Origin: JBEKTW01 sp963727845
GTDB lineage: Bacteria; Bacteroidota; Ignavibacteria; UBA10030; SZUA-254
Direction of reading: 5' to 3'
DNA length: 64,000 bases
NCBI GenBank assembly: GCA_963727845.1
Contig: CAVSHI010000001.1
Location: 1-64,000 of the forward strand
Both the position numbers and the translations under genes were made by a program. The notes beneath the pieces are model-generated. The model worked only from the letters and a program-made list of their open reading frames with translations. It was not told the DNA's origin and searched no databases. Below are positions 30,964 through 39,394 of the stretch, piece by piece (the stretch's first letter is position 1; every line of letters starts with the position of its first letter).

Positions 30964-31890
30964 ATGAACGAAAGCATATTAATAACAGGAGCAAATATTG
31001 GCCTTGGCAAAGAGACTGCCCGTCAGTTAGCATTGAGAAAAGAAACAAAAAAGGTAATTCTTTTCTGCAGAAATCAAGCGAAAGCCGAGGCAGCAAAAAA
31101 AGACCTTGAAGCGGAAACGGGAAAAAAGATCTTTGAAATTATTATTGGGGATGTTGCTGATGCAGATTCCGTAAGAAAAGCAGTAGAAAAAATAAAGGGA
31201 CCTATTGATGCAGTAATTCTAAATGCGGGTGGAGTAGTTGGCAAAACGGCTGCGAAAATTACGCTTTCAGGTATGAATGAATTAGCTGCTACGAATATTT
31301 TAGGTCATGTGATCTTAGTGGAGGATTTACTTAAACATGATAAGTTAAAAAAAGCAGTACTATTACCCAGTGCGGAAGCTGTACCGGGAGTAAAGATGCT
31401 CGGAATGAAACCGGTTGCCATGAAGACTTCTTCTATAGATGAGTTTGCTGCTGTTCTTGATGGATCATATTTTGGTGATAAGTTCGAAGCAATTCAAGCA
31501 TACGGATATGTCAAATATGCAGCAACCATGTGGATGTTATCAATGGCAAGAAAATATCCTGACCTCAAATTTGTTGTTGTAAGTCCCGGGAACACAAAAG
31601 GAACTCAGGCACCAAACAATCTTCCCCCGGCAATGCAATTTATGTTGAAGTATTTGATGATGCCTGTTGTATTCCCATTGATGGGGGGAATGGTGCATAA
31701 ACTGGAAGTAGGTGCAAAGCGCTTTGTAGATGGCATTTCGGATGAGCGATATAAAAGTGGCATTTTTTATGCAAGTAAACAGGGTAAATTATCAGGGGAC
31801 GTGGTTGACCAGAGCACTTTTTATACTGATTTGAAAAATAGTACATTTCAAGATAACGCTGATAGAGCAATTCACCGTTTTATACAATAG
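30964..31890 (+). CDS. short-chain dehydrogenase/reductase
   Basis: A 308-aa SDR. The nucleotide-binding motif is TGANIGLGKETA at residues 8-19, NAGG lies near 91, the catalytic Ser is in LLPSAEAV, and the YxxxK pair is in YGYVKYAA. The early CRN motif (LFCRNQAKAE) suggests NADP preference. It resembles retinol-dehydrogenase-like SDRs; the substrate is unknown. It is clearly richer in A and T than neighbouring genes, with many AAA, ATT and TTA codons, and is flanked by repeats, which points to recent transfer. Start ATG 30964 has no strong ribosome-binding site. Confidence 0.85.
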   Translation: MNESILITGANIGLGKETARQLALRKETKKVILFCRNQAKAEAAKKDLEAETGKKIFEIIIGDVADADSVRKAVEKIKGPIDAVILNAGGVVGKTAAKITLSGMNELAATNILGHVILVEDLLKHDKLKKAVLLPSAEAVPGVKMLGMKPVAMKTSSIDEFAAVLDGSYFGDKFEAIQAYGYVKYAATMWMLSMARKYPDLKFVVVSPGNTKGTQAPNNLPPAMQFMLKYLMMPVVFPLMGGMVHKLEVGAKRFVDGISDERYKSGIFYASKQGKLSGDVVDQSTFYTDLKNSTFQDNADRAIHRFIQ

Positions 31891-32120
31891 GCTTGAAAAT
31901 GCCTTATGTGATTCCACTATTAACCACGAGGGAACCTGATATGGACTCTGCATCTTCGGAGGCGGGATTTATTATTATACAAACCCAAAACACCAACACC
32001 TCCGGCGCAGGAGTTCGTATGCTTGCCGATTGAGCAATGTTGACACTCTCTTGAATTCTTGATCCGCTTGCATCTGGGTAGGCCAGAGCGTTTGGCAAAA
32101 CAAATTTTACGATACACTTT

Positions 32121-32741
32121 TTGAATCTGGAACTTGATGACATATTGAGTGGGGTTTCCGAGGTTTGTCAACACTATGTGCCTTCAGAGGAGTTGCCGCG
32201 ACCATTCAAGGGCACAAATGTACGCGCAATTCTACTTGGAACAGATCCTGGCACTTCAAATAATCAGAGATTTACCCATGTGTTTGGTCTTGAGAAACGA
32301 GAGGAGAGTCATTACTTCAGACAGTTTATTCAAAACTTGAAGTCTGTCAAACTTTCTCTCGACGATCTGTATGTCCAAAACCTCTGTCAGAATTACTTCA
32401 ACTGTGATACCCAATCCCATCGAGTTCATTGGTTGAAGTGTACCGAATACTGGGTCGGACCGTTAATGAACGAATTAGATTCTCTTGATCCAATGCGCCA
32501 GTTGCCGATCCTCGTTTCAGCTTATGTCATATTAGAAGCTGTTTGTGTTAAGGAATGCGAGGAACCAGACTTCTATTACCTCAACAGAAGGTTTGTGCGA
32601 AAGGATCACAATCGACTCCAAAGAACTCTGATCCCATTCTATCGAGGTGGACACGGTAAGTATCTTCTCAACAAACCAGAATGGAGAAGCTACAAGAACA
32701 AAATTAGCCAATATGTTCTTCGCAAAAGGAGTTTGCTCTGA
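32121..32741 (+). CDS. uracil-DNA-glycosylase-superfamily-like protein
   Basis: A 206-aa protein starting at TTG. VRAILLGTDPGTSNN near residues 35-50 resembles the GQDPY-type catalytic loop of the uracil-DNA glycosylase superfamily. YVQNLCQNYF suits the following strand, and IPFYRGGHGKYLLNK near 175-190 sits where the H-P-S leucine loop occurs. Key residues differ from the well-known subfamilies, so glycosylase activity is uncertain. It stands alone between intergenic repeats. Confidence 0.6.
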   Translation: MNLELDDILSGVSEVCQHYVPSEELPRPFKGTNVRAILLGTDPGTSNNQRFTHVFGLEKREESHYFRQFIQNLKSVKLSLDDLYVQNLCQNYFNCDTQSHRVHWLKCTEYWVGPLMNELDSLDPMRQLPILVSAYVILEAVCVKECEEPDFYYLNRRFVRKDHNRLQRTLIPFYRGGHGKYLLNKPEWRSYKNKISQYVLRKRSLL

Positions 32742-33186
32742 TCGACTTGCCCCGAAATCCAGTCATCGGGGTTGAAAAAACGCCCCACACTCGCAGGCCG
32801 TCCCAACTGGCTTGAGAAAGCATCCAATCCGCCGGTCGCCGTCCTCATCGCGGGTCGGCTACAGTGTTTCCAATGCTTGCTTCGGTTGCGTTCAGAATCG
32901 CGCCTCAGAGCCCGGCATTTCTGGCGAGAGGAAGAATTGCGCAAATTCTCCCGTTTCTTGTCAAAATGGCCTGCAAATGGCGCGCCGATAAGCTGTCTGA
33001 AAACGATTGTTGACATTCTCCGTACCATTCTGTAACTTGCCGCTGGAGAGACCAGCTATGCTAGCGAGTTTCACACACCGAGGTTTGTTCTCTACACCTA
33101 TGATCGACCCGCATGAAATAGCCATGGTGTTGGCCGGTGATGGTTCCCCCACTATCTATACAATAGTCCTTTAAGGAGGGCAATTT
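32742..33186. other. non-coding region with repeat copy 2
   Basis: The stem CCCCGA/TCGGGG at 32750-32771 follows the previous stop and may help termination. Bases 32774-32935 repeat 30629-30750 but contain a ~37-base insert after GGCCGTCC. AAGGAGG just before 33187 is the next gene's ribosome-binding site. Confidence 0.5.
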
Positions 33187-34503
33187 ATGGCATCGAGCGG
33201 TGAAAGCCATCTCTCCCATGTTGCACAACTTGAGGAAGAAAATCAGCGGCTACGTAAAGCCGTTGACGAACTTTCGATCCTCAACGAGCTTGCCCGGGTT
33301 ATCAGTTCGACGATGGATCTTGACGCGGTCATCGAGAATATCGTCAAGCGCTCAATGCGCGCCGTCCAGGCAGACCAAGGAGTGATCACGCTCGTGGATC
33401 AGCACTCGAGCGAATCCATGAAAACGCTTGTTCGTGCGATGGTCGAATCACACGAACAACAATCCTTCCATTTGAATCAAAGTTTGTTGGGGTGGATGCA
33501 TCTTAACAAAAAGCCCATCCTTATCAACGATCCGAAGAACGATGATCGTTTCCGTGGTGTGAAATGGGAAGAATCGGTTCATACGCTGCTATCCGTTCCG
33601 ATGATGACCAAGGGCGCACTCGTCGGTTTGCTAACTATCTACAACAAGAAGGATGCTAGGAGCTTCACGGATGACGACCAGAGATTGCTCGCGATTATTG
33701 CAGCGCAGTCTGCACAAGTCGTCGAAAATGCACGTCTCTACGAAGAAGAAAAGGCGCTGCATCAAATGAAGGAAGAGATTCGGCTTGCATCGAGAATTCA
33801 GGCCGAGCTCCTTCCGAAACACTCTCCTGCCATCAAAGGATATGACATTGCCGGAAACAGTCTGCCGGCAAAAGTTGTGGGAGGAGACTACTACGATTTC
33901 ATACCGGTCGATGACCAACGTTGGGCAGTTTGTCTTGGGGATGTTTCGGGCAAAGGACTGCCCGCCTCGCTGCTCATGGCAAACCTTCAGGCCACACTTC
34001 GCGGCCAGACACTTCTGGATGTTACTCCCAGGGAATGCCTGAGGCGTTCCAACACGCTGTTGTTCCATAGTACCACGAGCGACAAGTTCGCAACGCTTTT
34101 TTACGGGATCCTGGACGTCAGCCGGCACACGCTGTGCTTTTCGAATGCCGGTCATGACAATCCGTTCCTGTTGACACAGGGCAAGGAACCGCATCGCTTG
34201 AAGACCGGCGGCACGGTCCTTTCTATCTTTGAACATTTTCCCTACGAGGAGGAAGTGATTTCTCTACGGCCCAATGATGTTCTTCTGATCTATTCTGACG
34301 GTGTGACGGAGGCGATGAATGCGACGCTCGATCAATTCGGTGAAGAGCGTCTGAAGAATCTGCTCATCGAGAATAGGAATGTCTCTGCGAATGACCTAGT
34401 GGAGAAAATCATTGCTGCGGTCAAGCAGCACGCGGGCAGTTTTCCGCAGTCGGATGACATAACGCTGGTTGTCCTCAAACGAACGGTCGAGTGGGAACCA
34501 TGA
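33187..34503 (+). CDS. GAF-domain SpoIIE-type (PP2C) phosphatase
   Basis: A 438-aa signalling phosphatase. A coiled coil (about 10-40) leads to a GAF domain (about 50-185) and a second coiled coil, then a SpoIIE domain (about 230-435) with VVGGDYYDF, GDVSGKGLPASL, IYSDGVTEA and SDDITLVVL, including the metal-binding aspartates. It removes phosphate from Ser/Thr of partner proteins, usually anti-sigma-antagonist-like or kinase substrates, in response to a GAF ligand. AAGGAGG supports the start. The Ser/Thr kinase gene follows and is the obvious partner. Confidence 0.92.
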   Translation: MASSGESHLSHVAQLEEENQRLRKAVDELSILNELARVISSTMDLDAVIENIVKRSMRAVQADQGVITLVDQHSSESMKTLVRAMVESHEQQSFHLNQSLLGWMHLNKKPILINDPKNDDRFRGVKWEESVHTLLSVPMMTKGALVGLLTIYNKKDARSFTDDDQRLLAIIAAQSAQVVENARLYEEEKALHQMKEEIRLASRIQAELLPKHSPAIKGYDIAGNSLPAKVVGGDYYDFIPVDDQRWAVCLGDVSGKGLPASLLMANLQATLRGQTLLDVTPRECLRRSNTLLFHSTTSDKFATLFYGILDVSRHTLCFSNAGHDNPFLLTQGKEPHRLKTGGTVLSIFEHFPYEEEVISLRPNDVLLIYSDGVTEAMNATLDQFGEERLKNLLIENRNVSANDLVEKIIAAVKQHAGSFPQSDDITLVVLKRTVEWEP

Positions 34504-34567
34504 GAGTACAGATAAACTGCTGTCATCCCGTTTCAAGGGTTCTCGTTGCAAGAGGGGAGATTAGAGA

Positions 34568-34719
34568 ATGATCGGCCAGACCATATCACACTACAAAATC
34601 TTGGAGAAGCTCGGCGAAGTGCCAATCCGACCGGACTTAGCGAGCGGAGCGAGGCTAAGTCCATTTGTCGGATTGAGCATCCCGCCTTCTTTTGGCGGGA
34701 GCGGCACGTAGAGCGAGCC
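34568..34719 (+). other. duplicated kinase 5' end plus palindromic insert
   Basis: ATG 34568 has a good ribosome-binding site and encodes MIGQTISHYKILEKLGE, the same 17 residues as the kinase start at 34720, with silent differences. At 34619 the sequence changes to a ~100-base stretch containing GACTTAGC/GCTAAGTC and CCCGCC/GGCGGG palindromes. The first copy's frame ends at TAG near 34710. The kinase thus has a false start followed by an insert. Confidence 0.7.
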
Positions 34720-37152
34720 ATGATAGGACAGACCATATCCCATTACAAAATATTGGAGAAGCTCGGCGAAGGCGGGATGGGCATCGTCTACAAGGCCGAG
34801 GACGTAAATCTGCATCGGACCGTGGTCTTGAAATTCCTGACGCGCCGCCGAAAGGATGACCCCCGGTCGACTGATCGTTTCGCGCTCGAAGCACGGGCTG
34901 CGGCCCGCATACAACATCCAAACGTCGCCGCAGTGTATGAATACGATGAAGTTGCGGAAACCTCCGGGCATGGATCTCAATCCTTCATTGCACTGGAGTA
35001 CGTTGAGGGAGAGACGCTGAAAGAACGCATTCACCGCGCATCGTTCCCAATTTCCGAAGCTCTTCGTATCTTTCGACAACTCCTGCTTGGACTCCAGGCC
35101 GCCCATGCGAAGGGAATCGTTCACCGCGACATAAAGCCTGCCAATATCATGTTGATGCGAGACGGTACGGTGAAGATTCTCGACTTCGGGGTCGCGAAGC
35201 TTTCCGGCGAACCCACCATTACGGCGACCGATGCAATGATCGGCAGCATCGCGTACATGTCCCCGGAACAGATCACTGGCGCCGTCGTCGACAGGCGCTC
35301 CGATATCTGGGCGGCCGGCATTGTGCTCGGCGAAATGCTCACTCAACAACTCCCGTTTTCAGCCGAATACTCCGAGGCGATCATGTACAAAATCTTGAAC
35401 GAAGCGCCGATGGATCTTCGAACTGTGCGGGATGATGTTCCGGACCATCTTCGGGAAGTGTATCTCCGGTGCCTCGAGAAAGATACTGCGAAACGATTTC
35501 AGTCAGTCGATGAATTGCTGGCCGGACTTGACGCTACATCGCTCAGTCCACCGCCTCCGCGGGTCCGGTTGACACCAAAACGCTGGGTGCAGCTGGCGCT
35601 CGTGATTCTTCTGGTTGCCGGGGGAATGCTCTTGCACTTTTTTCACAAATCTCCCGGCAGTTCTTCCGGGCAGGAAGGCGCGTTGCGTATCGGCATTGTA
35701 CCCTATCGAAATCTGGCCGTACAAAACGATAGCGGTCAATGGGGATACATGGTTCAAGGGCTTCTCGTTCAGAAGCTGACGGGGACGGGAGGCCTTGGCA
35801 TCATAGATCCTATGAGCTTCAACGGTTTCCTCGAAAGCTCGTTCAATGGATCGACCGTGGAACATACGACCGGTCAACTGTTCGATGCAGCCCGGTCGGT
35901 TGGGCTAAGTGATATTATTGATGGCACAATTACGGCCGTCCCAGGCCCGCCCGCCAAAAGGTACGCAATCCACAGTCAAGTCGTTGACGCGTCCACCCGC
36001 AACGTAAGCTATTCGGTCGATGCTTCCTTTTCCGGTGAGAGCGATATGTCTGCTGCGGTGGACTCCATTGCCAACGGCATCCGGAGCTATTTTCAACTCC
36101 ATCAGCTCGAAGCTGGGCGCGAGACGGAACTCAACGTATGGTATCAACATGGAGTGCGCAATGTGGAAGCTCTGAAAGCGTTTCTGCAGGCAAGCCGCTA
36201 CATCTACAGGATCGAACCGGGCGGCGAACCGTACCTCAGACGAGCGATCGCTCTCGATTCGGAGTTCGTATCGCCCCGTATCTGGCTTGTATCAACACTG
36301 ATGGGGCATCAAAGGATTGATGAGGCACGACGGGAAGTCTCCGTTCTCAAGAAGCTGGAACCGTCCGCAAGTCCGTTCGATCAAGCGATGATCGCGTGGG
36401 CAGAGGCTTATGTTGCCGACGATCTTGCCGCCCAAATACGGACACTCCAGTATGCGCTGGAGTATTCCCCGGATAATAATATTCTTCTTTTCAGTCTCGC
36501 CATCGACCATTACAAGCTGAAAAATTATGAAGGGGCGATAACAGATCTCAAGCCGGTCATTGATATGCGGTGGCAATACTCTTCTGCCTATTATCTGCTC
36601 GGCGCTTGTTACGAGAATCTCCACGACTACCAGCACGCGCGCGATGCGCTCGAATCGTCTCTGTCTGTCAAACCCGTGTATAAAGGCAACTATGGCCTGC
36701 TGGCCGCTATAACCACACGCTTGGGTGACACCGTCGCCGCATCACGGAATGAATCGTTGTATCTCCAGCGCTCCGCGGAATTGGGAGATTCGGCATCGGA
36801 GGGATATGCAGGGATTGCGAAAATGTATGCGGACGATGACTTTTATGGAAAAGGAGAAGAATTCTACGCTAAGGCGATCCAGCTGAAATCGACCGACCCG
36901 TCATATCATCGCGGACGTGCCGATTGCCTGGCAAAACTCGGGAAGCTCGATTCCGCGATACATGAATACCTGGCGGCAATCAATTTAAATCCGAAACTCG
37001 CCGTGATCTATCCCATTCTTGGAGATCTCTACGAACGCAGTGGAGATACGCTTTCAGCAGTGAAATACTTCGAACAGTTTCTGCAAAGAGACTCCGTGAG
37101 CAGTCAAGCCAAAATAATACGAGGACACGTTTCACAAATTAATCACTTTTGA
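34720..37152 (+). CDS. Ser/Thr protein kinase with TPR-like C-terminus
   Basis: An 810-aa transmembrane kinase. The Hanks-type domain (about 8-270) has LGEGGMGIVYKAED, the ATP Lys in VVLKFL, HRDIKPANIM, DFGVAKL and SPEQ. One membrane helix lies near 287-308 (WVQLALVILLVAGGMLLHFF). The outer part starts with a FlgO-like alpha/beta region (LRIGIVPYRNLA) and continues with several TPR-like repeats to the C-terminus. It should phosphorylate cytoplasmic proteins in response to an external cue. A longer frame from 34546 reads the duplicated start in the wrong frame, so ATG 34720 is chosen even though its ribosome-binding site is weak. Confidence 0.9.
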   Translation: MIGQTISHYKILEKLGEGGMGIVYKAEDVNLHRTVVLKFLTRRRKDDPRSTDRFALEARAAARIQHPNVAAVYEYDEVAETSGHGSQSFIALEYVEGETLKERIHRASFPISEALRIFRQLLLGLQAAHAKGIVHRDIKPANIMLMRDGTVKILDFGVAKLSGEPTITATDAMIGSIAYMSPEQITGAVVDRRSDIWAAGIVLGEMLTQQLPFSAEYSEAIMYKILNEAPMDLRTVRDDVPDHLREVYLRCLEKDTAKRFQSVDELLAGLDATSLSPPPPRVRLTPKRWVQLALVILLVAGGMLLHFFHKSPGSSSGQEGALRIGIVPYRNLAVQNDSGQWGYMVQGLLVQKLTGTGGLGIIDPMSFNGFLESSFNGSTVEHTTGQLFDAARSVGLSDIIDGTITAVPGPPAKRYAIHSQVVDASTRNVSYSVDASFSGESDMSAAVDSIANGIRSYFQLHQLEAGRETELNVWYQHGVRNVEALKAFLQASRYIYRIEPGGEPYLRRAIALDSEFVSPRIWLVSTLMGHQRIDEARREVSVLKKLEPSASPFDQAMIAWAEAYVADDLAAQIRTLQYALEYSPDNNILLFSLAIDHYKLKNYEGAITDLKPVIDMRWQYSSAYYLLGACYENLHDYQHARDALESSLSVKPVYKGNYGLLAAITTRLGDTVAASRNESLYLQRSAELGDSASEGYAGIAKMYADDDFYGKGEEFYAKAIQLKSTDPSYHRGRADCLAKLGKLDSAIHEYLAAINLNPKLAVIYPILGDLYERSGDTLSAVKYFEQFLQRDSVSSQAKIIRGHVSQINHF

Positions 37153-37179
37153 ACCAATAACTATATAAGGAGAACTGAT

Positions 37180-37500
37180 ATGGCAAATTTAAGTCTTCAG
37201 CAAATTGTGGACTATTTTTTTGGAAATGCCACATCACCAGACCACCTGGACAAGCTCGGACTTGCGTTATCGGAAATGGATACGGGGACAGATCCTGTTC
37301 AAGCAATTAACGATGTCCTCACACCCGATAAAGTGGGCTCAGCAGCAGCTCCGGACATCCAAAAATTATTTTCGAATAATCCCTATAACGGCAGAATCCA
37401 TATCAGGAAAACACTTGAGTATTTTCTCCAGAAACTCAATGATTATCCTCCTAAGATGATCAAAAGCAATATTCCCCCGCCCCCTCCGTGGCAAGCATAA
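37180..37500 (+). CDS. 106-aa protein ending in polyproline-Trp
   Basis: A small protein with a helical body (LSLQQIVDYFFGNATSPDHL, IHIRKTLEYFLQKL) and a distinctive C-terminus KSNIPPPPPWQA. TAAGGAGAAC before ATG 37180 is a strong ribosome-binding site. It follows the kinase by 27 bases and overlaps the isoprenoid-synthase-like gene by 13. A helical leader with a short Pro/Trp tail could be a modified peptide precursor, a kinase substrate or a docking partner. The family is not recognised. Confidence 0.6.
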   Translation: MANLSLQQIVDYFFGNATSPDHLDKLGLALSEMDTGTDPVQAINDVLTPDKVGSAAAPDIQKLFSNNPYNGRIHIRKTLEYFLQKLNDYPPKMIKSNIPPPPPWQA

Positions 37501-38417
37501 AATCTCTTCCGAACACGCCAGGGGGTTCAACTCATCGTATCACCTTCGCCTCATCGCTTTCCGTGGATGAGCAGAAGGCATTTGCAAATTATTGGGAAAA
37601 ATACTGTAGCAACCGAAGGGCGGGAGATCCGTTTCTTCTCCCGCCTCTCGAGCGTCCATACTGGATGCTGCTTCCCGAATGGCTGTTGAGGAAATCTGAT
37701 GCCGGGGACGTAAAAAATACGCTCGAAGAAATCCTCACGGCGCAATACTTTCTGTTCATCGCCTTCCGCATCCATGACAACATCCTGGATGAGGAAACGC
37801 CGCATCTGCAAGCGTTGAGATCCGTTTCCAACGAGTTTCTCCGGGAGGCAGAAAGAATATTTGAGCGATTGTTCCCGAAATCGTCGGTATTCTGGGACAG
37901 GTATCCCGGATTGATTGCCGAAACAACGGATGCGATCGCCAAGTCGGATATCCTCCAGCGTGCCCCGGCTTCGTCTCCGGAGCAACTGCTCGACGAATAC
38001 GCGCGCATCAATTCAGTTTTTCTTGCCGGCTCGTGGGCCGCATGCGTACTCAACGGGCGTTATGAGGAATTCGAATGCGTGAAATCATTTGCGGATCAAC
38101 TCTCCTGCGGTGCACAGATGCTCGACGATTACTATGACATGACGGAAGATCTGAATCGCGGCAGGTTCAATTATGTCCTCAACGAGCTGATCTGTTCATC
38201 GCACGCGCTTAATCCGGAAGCCAGTGTCGGGGAGATACCCGCGGAATCGTTGGATAGAATTCTGCTCCTGGTTGAGGGTCATTACCGCGCCGCATATGCG
38301 AAACTCGAAGGAATGCAGATTCCCGAATCATCCCTCTATGCCGAAGAGTACATACAGCGATTGGAGACAATCCGATCCGACCTTCGCGCCCGCCAACCTG
38401 GCGTTGTCAAGAATTGA
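37488..38417 (+). CDS. class I isoprenoid-synthase-like protein
   Basis: A 309-aa all-helical protein starting at GTG inside the previous gene. RIHDNILDEE near residue 96 has the D-x4-D-E form of a first Asp-rich motif, and MLDDYYDMTEDLNRGRFNY near 210 fits the second metal-binding motif. That matches the class I isoprenoid/terpene synthase fold, which uses Mg-bound prenyl diphosphates. It is not close to the usual FPP or octaprenyl synthases. Tight overlap with the polyproline protein and proximity to a kinase/phosphatase pair are unusual for an isoprenoid enzyme. Confidence 0.65.
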   Translation: MASIKSLPNTPGGSTHRITFASSLSVDEQKAFANYWEKYCSNRRAGDPFLLPPLERPYWMLLPEWLLRKSDAGDVKNTLEEILTAQYFLFIAFRIHDNILDEETPHLQALRSVSNEFLREAERIFERLFPKSSVFWDRYPGLIAETTDAIAKSDILQRAPASSPEQLLDEYARINSVFLAGSWAACVLNGRYEEFECVKSFADQLSCGAQMLDDYYDMTEDLNRGRFNYVLNELICSSHALNPEASVGEIPAESLDRILLLVEGHYRAAYAKLEGMQIPESSLYAEEYIQRLETIRSDLRARQPGVVKN

Positions 38418-38482
38418 CGTGCGTCGTAGTGCCGAATATCCAGAACATGAATGTTTAGAACCTGAATCGGGCCTGCTGTTAT

Positions 38483-38512
38483 TGACCTGACCCAAAAGAA
38501 GTGATCCACTTC
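38483..38512. mobile_element. IS3 end remnant
   Basis: TGACCTGACCCAAAAGAAGT followed by GATCCA resembles the left end of the IS at 28605 (TGACCTGACCCCCCAAAAGT, GATCCA). No transposase gene is attached. It is probably a relic of an excised or deleted copy. Confidence 0.55.
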
Positions 38513-38571
38513 TGGTAAAACGGCCTCACGTTTTTCAGGTAAGCAGCACGAAAAACATCTCTTTTTTTGAT

Positions 38572-38608
38572 GCCCGGATGGCGGAATTGACAGACGCGCT
38601 GGATTCAA
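38572..38608 (+). pseudogene. 5' half of a tRNA-Leu gene
   Basis: GCCCGGATGGCGGAATTGAC followed by AGACGCGCTGGATTCAA reads as the acceptor strand, D arm and anticodon loop (CAA) of tRNA-Leu. After GGATTCAA the sequence no longer pairs, and neither the T arm nor the 3' acceptor CCGGGC is present. It is a truncated tRNA, likely a scar of recombination. Confidence 0.65.
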
Positions 38609-38656
38609 GATATAGAGCGTGAAATTTGTGCTCTTTTGCTCGGATGATGACCCGCT

Positions 38657-39394
38657 TCATCTTCGCAACGCCGCCTTCGAAAACAGATAGTCTGGAATTT
38701 TCGCATCAAGCGTGACCGAATCCATAAGGAACTCGGTTCCTTCTCCTTCTTTCATCACATCTTTGTAGAGAACCGATTTCGCCAGCCAGTGGTTTTGAAC
38801 CTTCATCACCTCACGCACGTCCATGGTCTTCAGAAGCTTGCCACTCTTCGCATAGAGATTTTCCCTGAGAAGGATGTACCGCGTCTTGTCCACCCATATC
38901 CGGCGGTGGTCATAGGCGATGTCTTCCTTCTTCGCCCTGAGATCGAGCACCCAACATTCCCGCCCGTCGAGCGTATCCTGTGAAGCATTCGTTGCGGAAT
39001 ACACGTTCGGTAAATGCGGATCGTCCATCATGTCTTCATACGAGAGGTCGGAACCCATCACCGATTGTCGCAGCAGATGCCCGGAGATCATGATCGTCCG
39101 GTCGGTCGAAGGGGAATATTCCCACAACATGTCCTTCAGCTTCAGCATTTTGGTGCCTCTCTCGCGCGCGGGAGCAAGGAATTCGGTATACGACTCATTC
39201 GTGCCCCGCTGCCATGACTTCGACTCCACCGTTCTCGTTTCACGCTCTCCATGGATGACCATCTTTGACTCGGCAATCTTTGCCTCCGAAAACATATTCT
39301 CATCGACTTTCTTAAGGATCTCGTCTCCCGGAGGAACCTGTGCTCGAACGGAAAACGGCAGAAAAAGAAGAACGAACCAGGCAAACCGTATCAT
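38657..39394 (-). CDS. LolA-like outer-membrane lipoprotein-sorting protein
   Basis: A 245-aa periplasmic protein with a signal peptide (MIRFAWFVLLFLPFSVRA). The body matches the LolA-like group typed as outer membrane lipoprotein-sorting protein: a half-barrel with GTKMLKLKDMLWEYSPSTDR, the long strand RRIWVDKTRYILLRENLYAK and a final SVTLDAKIPDYLFSKAAL. It probably carries a lipid or lipoprotein across the periplasm for the ABC exporter encoded upstream, with which it overlaps by 4 bases (ATGA). Last gene of the minus-strand operon. Confidence 0.85.
   Translation of the reverse strand: MIRFAWFVLLFLPFSVRAQVPPGDEILKKVDENMFSEAKIAESKMVIHGERETRTVESKSWQRGTNESYTEFLAPARERGTKMLKLKDMLWEYSPSTDRTIMISGHLLRQSVMGSDLSYEDMMDDPHLPNVYSATNASQDTLDGRECWVLDLRAKKEDIAYDHRRIWVDKTRYILLRENLYAKSGKLLKTMDVREVMKVQNHWLAKSVLYKDVMKEGEGTEFLMDSVTLDAKIPDYLFSKAALRR

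Noticed and set aside
31904..32174. Minus-strand frames between the SDR and glycosylase-like genes
   Set aside because: Overlapping frames with no start signal or resemblance to known proteins.
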